Below, piece by piece: positions 1 through 6,709 of a stretch of 6,709 nucleotides of DNA (its first letter is position 1; every line of letters begins with the position of its first letter). Position numbers and translations under genes: made by a program. The stretch is from positions 1 through 6,709 of the forward strand of contig JAACDS010000073.1 of NCBI GenBank assembly GCA_009936895.1, written 5' to 3'. The notes under the pieces are model-generated. The model did not search any database and was not told where the DNA came from. It was given only the letters and a program-made list of their open reading frames with translations. The DNA comes from Pseudomonadota bacterium (GTDB taxonomy: Bacteria; Pseudomonadota; Gammaproteobacteria; Pseudomonadales; Azotimanducaceae).

Positions 1-72
1 GGGCCCACCCAGCAGGACCTTATCCGGCCTTGTTGTGTGGGTTGGCGAGGCATGACGGCGCGGGCGTGACCC
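1..72. other. Sequence downstream of metH with no recognisable content
   Basis: GC-rich edge sequence after the metH stop. I translated all three minus-strand frames and found no continuation of the MetH activation domain. All three plus-strand frames run open from the window edge to stops near 54, 69 and 86, but none resembles a known protein. There is no clear terminator hairpin with a T run. Confidence 0.5.
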
Positions 73-3000
73 TCAACCAGTGTTGAGCTTGGCGCTTTCC
101 GTTAATGAGATGCCTGTGTTTTGGGTGGCATTTAGCAGTTCAAACAATGTCTCTTTCTCACTGTGTTCTGGGCAAGCCGGGTAGCCCGGGGCGGGTCGGA
201 TGCCTTGATATCGCTCTTTAATCAATGCGTCTTTATCCATCTCTTCGTCGGCAGCATAACCCCAAAATTCTCGGCGAACTCTCTCATGAAGAAACTCGGC
301 AAAGGCTTCAGCAAAACGGTCAGCTAGCGCCTTGATCATGATTTGGTTGAAATCATCGTTAGGAACATCCTCGAGAATCGACTCGAGGTTGAGCCCGCTG
401 GTGACCGCAAATCCGCCGACGTAGTCCTCGATACCGGCGGGTGCCACGTAGTCGGCCAGACAAAGGTTTGGACTCAAATCGTCTGGTTTGGGGGCTTGCT
501 GACGCAGGTGATAAAGATCCGCTAGCGGAATATCTCGGCTCTGTGAAGTGTCAAGCCGGATATCGTCGGCGCCGAGCCGGTTCGCGGGCCAAATTCCCAC
601 GACGCCCTTGGCCTGGAGGCGGCCATCCCCGATCAACCAGGCAAGCCGTTCTTGGGTGTCCTGCCATAATGAGGTTGCCGCTTCGCCCACTACCTCATCC
701 TCCAGAATCTGCGGGAACTTTCCCGCCAATTCCCACGTCATGAAGTAAGGCGACCAGTCGATATACGGCACCAACTCGTTGAGGCTTGGTTCAACAATCT
801 GAACCTTGGTCGTATTGGGTTTTGGTGGGTTGTAGGTATCCCATGCAAAGGCCAGCGGATTGGCTCGTGCAGCATCCAACGTCAAAAAAGCACGCTTTTC
901 TCGCCGTGCTTCCACTCGATTCTTAATCAGCGCGTATTCGGCGGAAATCGTTGATGCGTAGTCCTGATAGTTTTTCTCTGGCGCCAAAAGTTTGGCGGCA
1001 ACGCCCACTGCTCTTGATGCGTCACTGACGTACACCGTGGCTCGGTTGCTATACGCCGGCGCGATTTTTGCCGCTGTGTGGGCCTTGCTTGTTGTTGCCC
1101 CGCCGATCAATAAGGGAATCTTCAGGTCTAGGCGCTGCATTTCGCGAGCGACGTTGACCATTTCATCCAGCGATGGCGTGATCAAACCGGACAGGCCAAT
1201 AGCATCCGCGCCTTCAGCAATTGCGGTTTGCAGAATTTTCTCTGCTGGCACCATCACACCCAGATCGATGATCTCGTAGTTGTTGCATTGCAGCACAACG
1301 CCGACAATGTTTTTGCCGATGTCGTGAACGTCACCCTTAACTGTCGCAAGAACGATTTTGCCCTTGTTGCGCTGCACGGCATCGGGTTGATTTGCTTTTT
1401 CTGCTTCAATAAACGGCACGAGGTGCGCCACAGCCTGTTTCATCACTCGTGCGCTTTTCACCACCTGAGGCAGAAACATTTTGCCGGTAGAGAAAAGATC
1501 ACCAACCACGCCCATACCGTCCATCAGCGGGCCTTCAATAACGTCTAGGGGGTGGTCTGCTACTTGTCTGGCCGCTTCCGTGTCTTCGACAACATGACTG
1601 TTGATGCCCTGAACCAAGGCATGTGTGAGCCGCTGTTGAACCGGAAGCTCGCGCCATGCTTCGGTCTGCACTACCTTAGTTTGGGAGTCGCCGCTGTATG
1701 TCTGGGCTAAGTCAAGCAGCCGTTCGGTGGCGTCTTCTCGACGATTCAGTACCAGATCCTCTGCTGCCTGACGCAGTTCTTCCGGTAAATCGTCGTAGAT
1801 ACCCAGTTGGCCTGCATTGACGATGGCCATGGTTAGTCCGGCGCGAATGGCGTGATAAAGGAATACCGTATGGATCGCTTCTCGAACGAGGTTGTTGCCG
1901 CGAAAGGCGAAAGAGACATTGCTCAGTCCCCCGGACGTACTCACCCCGGGTAGGTGGGCGTGAATCCAAGAAACCGCGTCAATGAAATCTACCGCGTAGT
2001 TGCTGTGTTCCTCAATGCCTGTACCAATGGCGAAAATGTTGGGATCGAAAATGATATCGCTTGGCTTGATGCCCACTTGGGAAGTGAGTAGGTCGTAACT
2101 GCGTTTACAGATGTCTATTTTGCGCCGAAAGGTATCGGCTTGACCGTCCTCATCGAACGCCATAACCACCACAGCCGCGCCATAGGATTTGCAGCGTTTT
2201 GCTACTTGGATAAACGCAGCCTCACCCTCTTTTAGGCTGATCGAGTTGACGATGGCCTTGCCTTGGACGCATTTTAATCCCGCTTCGATAATCTCCCACT
2301 TGCTGGAATCGATCATGATGGGCACCCGGGAGATGTCAGGCTCGGTGGCAATGAGCTTAAGAAAATGCTGCATAGCCGCGACGCCATCCAGCATGCCTTC
2401 ATCCATGTTGATGTCGATGATTTGTGCGCCGTTGTCCACTTGCTGGCGCGCGACATCTAGGGCTTCTGTGAACTGGTTCTCTCGGATCAAACGCGCAAAT
2501 TTTGCCGAGCCGGTGACGTTCGTGCGCTCGCCCACATTGACAAACAACGAATCCGCTGCGAGTTTCAGCGGTTCCAGCCCAGCAAGTGTTAAGGCCGCCT
2601 TAAACGGTCCTACGTCTGCGGCTGATTCGTCGCTTGTGGTTGGTTGGTCAGTCACGAGAGCGGGCGGCGGCAACGCTCGCGGTGGTAGGCCATTCACCGC
2701 CTCGGCGATGGCCTTGATGTGATCTGGACCGGTGCCACAGCAGCCCCCGACGATATTGAGCCTTCCCGCTTTGGCAAACTCTGAAATAAGCGCAGCCATT
2801 TGTTCAGCGGTTTGGGTGTATTCGCCGAAAGCATCCGGCAAGCCTGCGTTAGGGTGCGCACTGATTCCGCCGTGATTCAGGCGCGAGAGTTCCTCGATAT
2901 AGGGCCTGAGTTGTTCTGCTCCCAGAGCGCAATTCAGGCCTACGGCAATGGGTTCTGCATATTCTACCGAGTAAAGAAAAGCCTCGCAGGTTTGTCCTGA

Positions 3001-3690
3001 CAGCGTGCGACCACTGGCGTCAGTGATGGTGCCAGAGATGATTAACGGGTAGGGTGCGTCAAGAGTATCGTTGATGCGGTGCAATGCCGCGATCGCCGCC
3101 TTGGCGTTAAGGGTGTCGAATACCGTTTCAATGAGGAATAAGTCGACACCGCCGGCGATCAGGCCTTGGGCTGCTTCCACATAAGCATCGCACAGTTGGT
3201 CGAAATCAACGTTGCGAAACTCCGGCCGGTTGACGTCTGGTGATATGCTGGCCGTGCGATTTGTCGGGCCGATGCTGCCGGCGACGAATTTGGGTTTGTC
3301 TGCCGTGGAGTAGGCGTCAGCACATTGTCGGGCGATGGCTGCGGCGTGTTTATTTATGTCGAAGCAAACGTTCTGGGTGCCAAAGTCGTCCTGAGCGATG
3401 GCCGTGGCATTGAACGTATTGGTGCTGATGATGTCACACCCCGCCGCTAGATAGCCCTCATGTACCTCTGCGACGACGCCGGGCTGGGTGATGTTTAGGA
3501 TGTCATGATTGCCCTGCAATGGGTGGTCGTGATCCGCGTACTGCGTGCCGCGAAATGCCTCCTCAGACAATGCATACCCTTGGAACGCACTGCCATAGGC
3601 ACCGTCGAGCACCAGAATACGTTGGCTCATCAAATCAATGAATGTTTGTCGCGTGGGCCTTTGATGGTGCGATATTGCTTGAATGGGCAT
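73..3690 (-). CDS. metH: Cobalamin-dependent methionine synthase, C-terminally shortened
   Basis: Transfers the methyl group of 5-methyltetrahydrofolate via cob(I)alamin to homocysteine, giving methionine and tetrahydrofolate in the cytoplasm. The product has 1205 residues. Domains in order: homocysteine-binding barrel (about 24-335) with zinc ligands Cys253 and Cys317/Cys318 in VGGCCG; pterin-binding domain (about 378-640) with LFVNVGERTNVTGSAKF and DINMDEGMLD; cobalamin cap (about 670-765); Rossmann cobalamin domain (about 775-905) with DVHDIG, where His789 is the lower axial ligand, plus SGLITPS and GGATTS; AdoMet-binding activation domain (from about 925) with RPAPGYPACPEH at 1165-1176. 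The ATG start has AAGG five bases upstream (3696-3699 on the plus strand); the next ATG, residue 21, lacks a Shine-Dalgarno sequence. E. coli MetH has 1227 residues. This one is slightly longer at the N terminus and in its linkers, but stops just after LTES and lacks roughly 55 terminal residues. Family assignment is certain; full reactivation competence is doubtful. Confidence 0.97.
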   Translation of the reverse strand: MPIQAISHHQRPTRQTFIDLMSQRILVLDGAYGSAFQGYALSEEAFRGTQYADHDHPLQGNHDILNITQPGVVAEVHEGYLAAGCDIISTNTFNATAIAQDDFGTQNVCFDINKHAAAIARQCADAYSTADKPKFVAGSIGPTNRTASISPDVNRPEFRNVDFDQLCDAYVEAAQGLIAGGVDLFLIETVFDTLNAKAAIAALHRINDTLDAPYPLIISGTITDASGRTLSGQTCEAFLYSVEYAEPIAVGLNCALGAEQLRPYIEELSRLNHGGISAHPNAGLPDAFGEYTQTAEQMAALISEFAKAGRLNIVGGCCGTGPDHIKAIAEAVNGLPPRALPPPALVTDQPTTSDESAADVGPFKAALTLAGLEPLKLAADSLFVNVGERTNVTGSAKFARLIRENQFTEALDVARQQVDNGAQIIDINMDEGMLDGVAAMQHFLKLIATEPDISRVPIMIDSSKWEIIEAGLKCVQGKAIVNSISLKEGEAAFIQVAKRCKSYGAAVVVMAFDEDGQADTFRRKIDICKRSYDLLTSQVGIKPSDIIFDPNIFAIGTGIEEHSNYAVDFIDAVSWIHAHLPGVSTSGGLSNVSFAFRGNNLVREAIHTVFLYHAIRAGLTMAIVNAGQLGIYDDLPEELRQAAEDLVLNRREDATERLLDLAQTYSGDSQTKVVQTEAWRELPVQQRLTHALVQGINSHVVEDTEAARQVADHPLDVIEGPLMDGMGVVGDLFSTGKMFLPQVVKSARVMKQAVAHLVPFIEAEKANQPDAVQRNKGKIVLATVKGDVHDIGKNIVGVVLQCNNYEIIDLGVMVPAEKILQTAIAEGADAIGLSGLITPSLDEMVNVAREMQRLDLKIPLLIGGATTSKAHTAAKIAPAYSNRATVYVSDASRAVGVAAKLLAPEKNYQDYASTISAEYALIKNRVEARREKRAFLTLDAARANPLAFAWDTYNPPKPNTTKVQIVEPSLNELVPYIDWSPYFMTWELAGKFPQILEDEVVGEAATSLWQDTQERLAWLIGDGRLQAKGVVGIWPANRLGADDIRLDTSQSRDIPLADLYHLRQQAPKPDDLSPNLCLADYVAPAGIEDYVGGFAVTSGLNLESILEDVPNDDFNQIMIKALADRFAEAFAEFLHERVRREFWGYAADEEMDKDALIKERYQGIRPAPGYPACPEHSEKETLFELLNATQNTGISLTESAKLNTG

Positions 3691-3741
3691 AAATACCTTG
3701 CTTGCTGGTATGAACGGGTGGTCTGACGCGAATCGGCGTTC

Positions 3742-3770
3742 ACTCTATGGGTGACAGGCCGTGAGAACAA
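3742..3770 (-). promoter_or_regulatory. Possible metH promoter
   Basis: On the minus strand, TTGTTC (3765-3770) and TAGAGT (3742-3747) are separated by 17 bases, about 50 bases upstream of the metH start. They match the sigma70 consensus boxes at only three and four of six positions, so this is a weak candidate. I saw no B12-riboswitch box, SAH-riboswitch core or MetJ box in the leader. Confidence 0.25.
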
Positions 3771-3804
3771 ATCATCTCCTGATCAAAGCCCTTGAGATTT
3801 ACTC

Positions 3805-3854
3805 ATGATGGTCTGGTACATCGATAGCATTAGATGTTCTGTGATGATGGCCTG
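3805..3854. repeat. Imperfect direct repeat in the metH-nfuA intergenic region
   Basis: ATGATGGTCTG at 3805-3815 recurs as ATGATGGCCTG at 3844-3854, with ten of eleven bases identical and a 39-bp period. It lies between the two divergent genes, where regulator sites would be expected. No known motif is recognised, and a two-copy repeat this short may be chance. Confidence 0.3.
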
Positions 3855-3864
3855 CGCGATGTAG

Positions 3865-3870
3865 TATGAT
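3865..3870 (+). promoter_or_regulatory. Possible -10 box for nfuA
   Basis: TATGAT matches TATAAT at five of six positions. It would place a transcript start near 3877, about 33 bases before the nfuA ATG. No good -35 box lies 16-18 bases upstream, so the promoter would need an activator or is misidentified. Confidence 0.35.
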
Positions 3871-3890
3871 TCGGAGCCTGAAAACCGAAT
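3869..3890. promoter_or_regulatory. Inverted repeat upstream of nfuA, possible operator or leader hairpin
   Basis: ATTCGG (3869-3874) and CCGAAT (3885-3890) form a perfect 6-bp inverted repeat around a 10-base loop. It overlaps the end of the candidate -10 box and ends 19 bases before the nfuA start codon. It could bind a dimeric regulator or fold in the mRNA leader. It does not match the IscR site types as I remember them. Confidence 0.3.
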
Positions 3891-3898
3891 GTTGTTCT

Positions 3899-3903
3899 AA
3901 GGG
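3899..3903 (+). promoter_or_regulatory. Ribosome binding site of nfuA, decides the start
   Basis: AAGGG lies six bases before the ATG at 3910. An in-frame TTG at 3904 would extend the protein by two residues, but it directly abuts this purine tract with no spacing. The ATG also gives the N terminus typical of the family, MI-I-I/S. Confidence 0.75.
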
Positions 3904-3909
3904 TTGAAT

Positions 3910-4491
3910 ATGATCGAAATTTCCGCCAGTGCGCAAACCTACTTGCACGGGCTGTTGGGCAAGCAAGAAGACGAAGGCGTGAGTATTCGTATTTTTGTCG
4001 CCCAACCGGGTACACCCCAGGCCGAAACTTGCATCGCTTACTGCCGCCCGGGTGAGGAACAAGAAGGTGATATTGCTGTGGAATACGAAGGATTTCGTGC
4101 GTGGTTTGAAGGGCGCAGCGAACCCTATTTGGAAGACGCAGAAGTGGATTATCAAGAGGACCAAATGGGCGGTCAGCTGACCATCAAGGCACCCAACTCT
4201 CGAGTGCCAAAGGTGGGTCCAGATGCACCGATTGAAGATCGCATCAATTACGTGCTGTACAACGAAATTAACCCCGGTCTTGCCGCCCATGGCGGGGTTG
4301 TGTCTTTGGTCGAAGTAACGCCGGAGTCCGAAGCGGTCCTACAATTTGGCGGCGGCTGCCAAGGATGTTCCGCAGTGGACCTGACTCTGAAGGGCAGTGT
4401 GGAAACCACGCTGTTAGAACGGGTCCCAGAGTTGAGCGCGGTGAAAGATATGACCGATCACAGCGTAACGGAAAACGCCTACTATTCTTGA
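3910..4491 (+). CDS. nfuA: Fe-S cluster carrier/biogenesis protein NfuA
   Basis: Binds a [4Fe-4S] cluster, probably between two subunits, and passes it to target apoproteins, chiefly under oxidative or iron stress (known for E. coli NfuA). The product has 193 residues against 191 in E. coli and is collinear with it. The N-terminal degenerate A-type domain (about 1-95) includes FVAQPGTPQAET and PYLEDAEVDY and serves client recognition. The C-terminal Nfu domain (about 105-193) has AAHGGVVSLVEV and LQFGGGCQGCSAVDLTLK; Cys150 and Cys153 form the CxxC cluster site. The ending NAYYS resembles the E. coli HSYY tail. It is transcribed divergently from metH with 219 bp between the start codons and is convergent with the aroF-like gene, so it is probably monocistronic. 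No broken or unusual features. Confidence 0.97.
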   Translation: MIEISASAQTYLHGLLGKQEDEGVSIRIFVAQPGTPQAETCIAYCRPGEEQEGDIAVEYEGFRAWFEGRSEPYLEDAEVDYQEDQMGGQLTIKAPNSRVPKVGPDAPIEDRINYVLYNEINPGLAAHGGVVSLVEVTPESEAVLQFGGGCQGCSAVDLTLKGSVETTLLERVPELSAVKDMTDHSVTENAYYS

Positions 4492-4501
4492 TCACGGGCT
4501 A

Positions 4502-4520
4502 GCCAGCTGACGTGGCTGGC
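4502..4520. terminator. Weak hairpin between convergent nfuA and aroF
   Basis: GCCAGC (4502-4507) pairs with GCTGGC (4515-4520) across a 7-base loop, 11 bases after the nfuA stop. Its position fits a bidirectional transcription stop. No T run follows on either strand, so it is not a canonical intrinsic terminator. A second, weaker 5-bp pairing, GGCTT/AAGCC, sits at 4526-4547. Confidence 0.25.
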
Positions 4521-4574
4521 ACCGGGGCTTTCGCGAACGGAGAAGCCGTCGCTCAAACCGTCTGCAGCGAAGCT

Positions 4575-5624
4575 TCAGCTAGGCCGTGCTGCCAGTTGCT
4601 CCGCTAGCTGGCGCAGCAGCGAATCGGTCTCATCCCAATTGATGCACGCATCCGTAATAGACACGCCATAGCTCAGCCCATCCGGGTTGTTGATACTTTG
4701 GTTACCTTCGTGCAGGTGACTCTCAATCATCAAGCCCGTAATTGAACGGTTTCCCGCCGCAATCTGCTGGGTGACAGAATCCACGACGTTGCGTTGCTGT
4801 CGGTGATCTTTGTTGGAGTTTGCGTGGGAACAATCCACCATGATGGATTGGGTTAGCCCCAGTTTTTCCAGCGCGGACTCGCAAGCCTGAATATGCTCTG
4901 GGGTATAATTGGGACCACTGCTGCCGCCTCGCAGGACCACGTGGCCGTGTGCATTCCCCTTTGTTTGAATCACGCTGACCTGTCCGGTAGGGCTGATACC
5001 CAAAAAGCGGTGCGGGCTCGCCACGGATTCCAATGCATTGATGGCGACCCCCAGAGACCCATCGGTACCGTTTTTGAAACCGACGGGACAGCTCAGGCCT
5101 GATGCCATTTCACGGTGAGTCTGAGACTCGGTGGTGCGGGCACCAATCGCAGACCAGGAAATTAGGTCTTGCATGTATTGAGGGGTGATGGGGTCCAGCG
5201 CCTCGGTCGCAAGAGGCAAGCGCATTTGCGACAGCTCGAGCAACAGCTGACGCCCAATGTGTAAACCCTCAGCGACTTTGAAGCTATCGTCTAAGTGGGG
5301 GTCATTGATCAGCCCTTTCCAGCCGACGGTACTCCTAGGCTTTTCGAAATAGGCGCGCATCACGACGAAAATCTGATCTGCGACGTCATCGGCCAGACCT
5401 TTCAATCGCTGGGCGTATTCTTTGGCTGCATCGACGTCATGGATAGAGCAGGGCCCCACGACGACCAAAAGGCGCGGATCTTTGCGGTCTACGATGTTGC
5501 GAACGATCTCCCGATAGCCGTTGACGGCTTCGCGCACGTCTTCGCTGACCGGCAACCTAGCTTTGAGCTGCTCAGGCGTGATTAATACTTCTTGTTGCTC
5601 GACATTCAAGTTTTCGAGTTGCAC
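4575..5624 (-). CDS. aroF: Class I DAHP synthase (3-deoxy-7-phosphoheptulonate synthase), AroF-like
   Basis: Condenses phosphoenolpyruvate and erythrose-4-phosphate into DAHP, the committed step of aromatic amino acid synthesis, in the cytoplasm. The product is 349 residues from a GTG start, the usual family length (about 350). Metal ligands expected from E. coli AroG are all present: Cys59 (GPCSIHD), His267 (DCSHANSNKD), Glu301 (GLMIESHLHEGNQS) and Asp325 (SITDACINW). PEP-binding segments are EKPRSTVGWKGLINDP (94-109), GARTTES (161-167) and PVGFKNGTDGS (180-190). It resembles E. coli AroF (tyrosine-sensitive) more than AroG or AroH, for example LITPEQLKA, LPLATEALDP, SWSAIGARTTESQTHREMASGLS (as separate segments) and the -GLMIES-HEGNQS block. 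Feedback specificity is inferred, not shown. The frame stays open upstream to a TTG at 5711, but only the GTG has a strong Shine-Dalgarno sequence. It lies 98 bp after a helicase-nuclease gene on the same strand. Confidence 0.95.
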   Translation of the reverse strand: MQLENLNVEQQEVLITPEQLKARLPVSEDVREAVNGYREIVRNIVDRKDPRLLVVVGPCSIHDVDAAKEYAQRLKGLADDVADQIFVVMRAYFEKPRSTVGWKGLINDPHLDDSFKVAEGLHIGRQLLLELSQMRLPLATEALDPITPQYMQDLISWSAIGARTTESQTHREMASGLSCPVGFKNGTDGSLGVAINALESVASPHRFLGISPTGQVSVIQTKGNAHGHVVLRGGSSGPNYTPEHIQACESALEKLGLTQSIMVDCSHANSNKDHRQQRNVVDSVTQQIAAGNRSITGLMIESHLHEGNQSINNPDGLSYGVSITDACINWDETDSLLRQLAEQLAARPS

Positions 5625-5722
5625 AGGTCTCTCCTTTACCCCGGGCCACATTGTGCTGCCAACGGTGTTTGGTTTGGCCGCGCATGGTAAACCCCCGTCT
5701 CGGAAAAGCAATCGGTACGGAG
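5625..5722 (-). other. Gap between helicase-nuclease gene and aroF
   Basis: This 98-base gap holds the aroF Shine-Dalgarno sequence. A weak promoter candidate is TTGCTT and TACCAT with a 16-base spacer (about 5684-5711, minus strand). There is also a short inverted repeat, GGCCA at 5644-5648 with TGGCC at 5675-5679. I see no clear intrinsic terminator for the upstream gene, so read-through into aroF is possible. No TyrR box was recognised with confidence. Confidence 0.3.
5631..5637 (-). promoter_or_regulatory. Ribosome binding site fixing the GTG start of aroF
   Basis: The minus strand reads AAAGGAG, six bases before the GTG at 5622-5624. This is the best Shine-Dalgarno sequence in the window. 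It argues against the longer reading frame that begins 29 codons upstream, whose extra residues (including CAAKPNTVG) have no counterpart in the family. Confidence 0.85.
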
Positions 5723-6709
5723 CTAATTGATTGCTTCAAGCTTGCTGAGGGCGGTGAAATACAGTGCGGTTTTGATGGGTAATTTTGGGGTTGCTGCGAC
5801 CGCGAAACCCTCAGGTTGTTCTTCGACAAGGGTTTCCAAAACCGCTTTGTACTGTCCCAATTGCCCCCGGTAGCGCAGGCTTTCTTCCGCCACAAAGTGG
5901 CCAATCGTGACGCCACTGGCGGGCGCACTGGTTTTGAAGTCTACGATCCACCAGACGTCGTCGCTCAGGAACAGGCGATCAATTACATAGCGTTTTGGCG
6001 CCGAGTTGATCACAGCGGTTACCGGCCACTCGAAGCGCCCATGGAGGTGCGGTCGCAGCAGCCATTGGCCCACGGAATCGTTGAGGGTTCTTGTCACATG
6101 CGCCAAGGCAGTGGCCATGACGTCAGGCCATTGATCCGGGGTCGCGTCCAGAGTTGGCAGCCACTGCTGCATGGCGGCCTCTAGCAGCTTTTGATTGAAA
6201 GGCTTTTGCAACCGAAAACCGTCTCCGATGTGGGCGAGGGCCAGATGCACGAGATTTCCCAACGACAAATTGAAACGGTTAGAGCGCTGGTCCGCTTCGG
6301 TTGTGTCTGCCGCGGTTTCATTGGCGGTGCTCTCACGATCCGGTCCTATGTCCGCGGCATCCGCTGCTTCCGTCGTTGCAGGATGCTCCCAGCGGTAGTC
6401 CCAGGGCAGGTGGATTAATTGGCCTTGGCGATTTTTCGCAACCGTGTCCTTGCTTGGGGCGGGCGTGGCGGGCCCCAAGTGCTCAGAGGAGCACATCGTA
6501 TCCATAGACGGCAGATGTTCTGCCAATCCTGTCCGCTGCCCGGCTTGGGAGGCGCTGCTCAACCAAAGGCTTTGCTCCGCCCGGGTGCAGGCCACGTAGA
6601 GCAGACGTTTAATTTCATTCTCGTTTCGGTTTTTCTCTTCAAATGCCAGCCATCGATGAACAGGGTCCTGTTTGATACCGATCAGCAAACCCTTCTCTGT
6701 TGGCCGCCA
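5723..6709 (-). CDS. RecB/AddA-family UvrD-type helicase-nuclease, C-terminal part
   Basis: The frame is open through the window edge; 328 C-terminal residues are visible and the start lies outside. Residues here are numbered from the window edge. Positions 31-50 carry NEIKRLLYVACTRAEQSLWL, the motif VI of superfamily 1A (UvrD/Rep) helicases with its ATP-contacting arginine. An Ala/Thr/acidic, low-complexity linker follows (about 105-145). Then comes a PD-(D/E)XK nuclease domain: GNLVH (His155), YVIDRLF (Asp244), IVDFKTS (Asp257, Lys259) and QLGQY (Gln283, Tyr287). The 13-residue spacing between the two aspartates equals that in E. coli RecB (Asp1067 and Asp1080). Such proteins unwind and resect DNA ends in double-strand-break repair, usually with a second helicase/nuclease subunit whose gene would lie further upstream. 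Whether it is AddA, RecB or a related unnamed subunit cannot be settled from the tail; the GxxVH-type nuclease and short length after motif VI favour AddA-like. Confidence 0.9.
   Translation of the reverse strand, partial: WRPTEKGLLIGIKQDPVHRWLAFEEKNRNENEIKRLLYVACTRAEQSLWLSSASQAGQRTGLAEHLPSMDTMCSSEHLGPATPAPSKDTVAKNRQGQLIHLPWDYRWEHPATTEAADAADIGPDRESTANETAADTTEADQRSNRFNLSLGNLVHLALAHIGDGFRLQKPFNQKLLEAAMQQWLPTLDATPDQWPDVMATALAHVTRTLNDSVGQWLLRPHLHGRFEWPVTAVINSAPKRYVIDRLFLSDDVWWIVDFKTSAPASGVTIGHFVAEESLRYRGQLGQYKAVLETLVEEQPEGFAVAATPKLPIKTALYFTALSKLEAIN

Noticed and set aside
3..86. Plus-strand open stretch from the window edge ending at a TGA inside the metH 3' end, as a convergent gene tail
   Set aside because: Only 27 codons with no recognisable motif; the other two plus-strand frames are also open for a short distance, so it is uninformative.
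2189..2722. 177-codon plus-strand frame inside metH
   Set aside because: It lies antisense to the highly conserved pterin-binding domain of MetH, and its composition is that of an antisense shadow with no family resemblance.
3711..3742. TGAACG/CGTTCA arms as a MetR binding site
   Set aside because: MetR sites are TGAA and TTCA separated by about five bases; here the arms are 20 bases apart.
3799..4290. 163-codon minus-strand frame covering the 5' part of nfuA
   Set aside because: It is antisense to nfuA, whose homology is unambiguous, and its product resembles no known family.
5572..5685. Small 37-codon frame starting with ATG just before aroF, as an attenuator leader peptide
   Set aside because: It has one Trp, no Phe or Tyr codons, overlaps the aroF start out of frame, and no terminator/antiterminator pair is evident.

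Overview
The window is a stretch of ordinary bacterial chromosome. Four protein genes occupy nearly all of it, all housekeeping in type. Their closest remembered relatives are gammaproteobacterial: a cobalamin-dependent MetH, an NfuA with the degenerate A-type plus Nfu architecture, and an AroF-like DAHP synthase. This suggests a gammaproteobacterium, but the exact lineage cannot be read from the sequence. I see no mobile elements, CRISPR arrays, rRNA, tRNA or phage genes.

Layout. Positions 73-3690 (minus) carry metH, the B12-dependent methionine synthase, which ends about 55 residues earlier than expected. A 219-bp intergenic region separates it from the divergently transcribed nfuA (3910-4491, plus), an Fe-S cluster carrier. 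A short 83-bp gap with a weak hairpin separates nfuA from the convergent aroF-like gene (4575-5624, minus), which starts the shikimate pathway. Upstream of aroF on the same strand lies the 3' part of a RecB/AddA-type helicase-nuclease gene (5723 to beyond the window end, minus). It may be cotranscribed with aroF across a 98-nt gap.

Function. The genes do not form one pathway. MetH makes methionine from homocysteine and 5-methyltetrahydrofolate. NfuA delivers or repairs [4Fe-4S] clusters. AroF condenses PEP and erythrose-4-phosphate into DAHP. The partial gene belongs to DNA double-strand-break repair. The metH/nfuA divergent pair may share regulatory DNA, since the region between them contains a perfect 6-bp inverted repeat next to the nfuA start and an imperfect direct repeat.

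Main oddity. Homology of MetH to the family breaks abruptly around position 93. None of the three minus-strand frames of the remaining bases encodes the conserved C-terminal part of the AdoMet-binding activation domain. This is either a real truncation or a sequence/assembly artefact near the window edge. I found no convincing undescribed system here.
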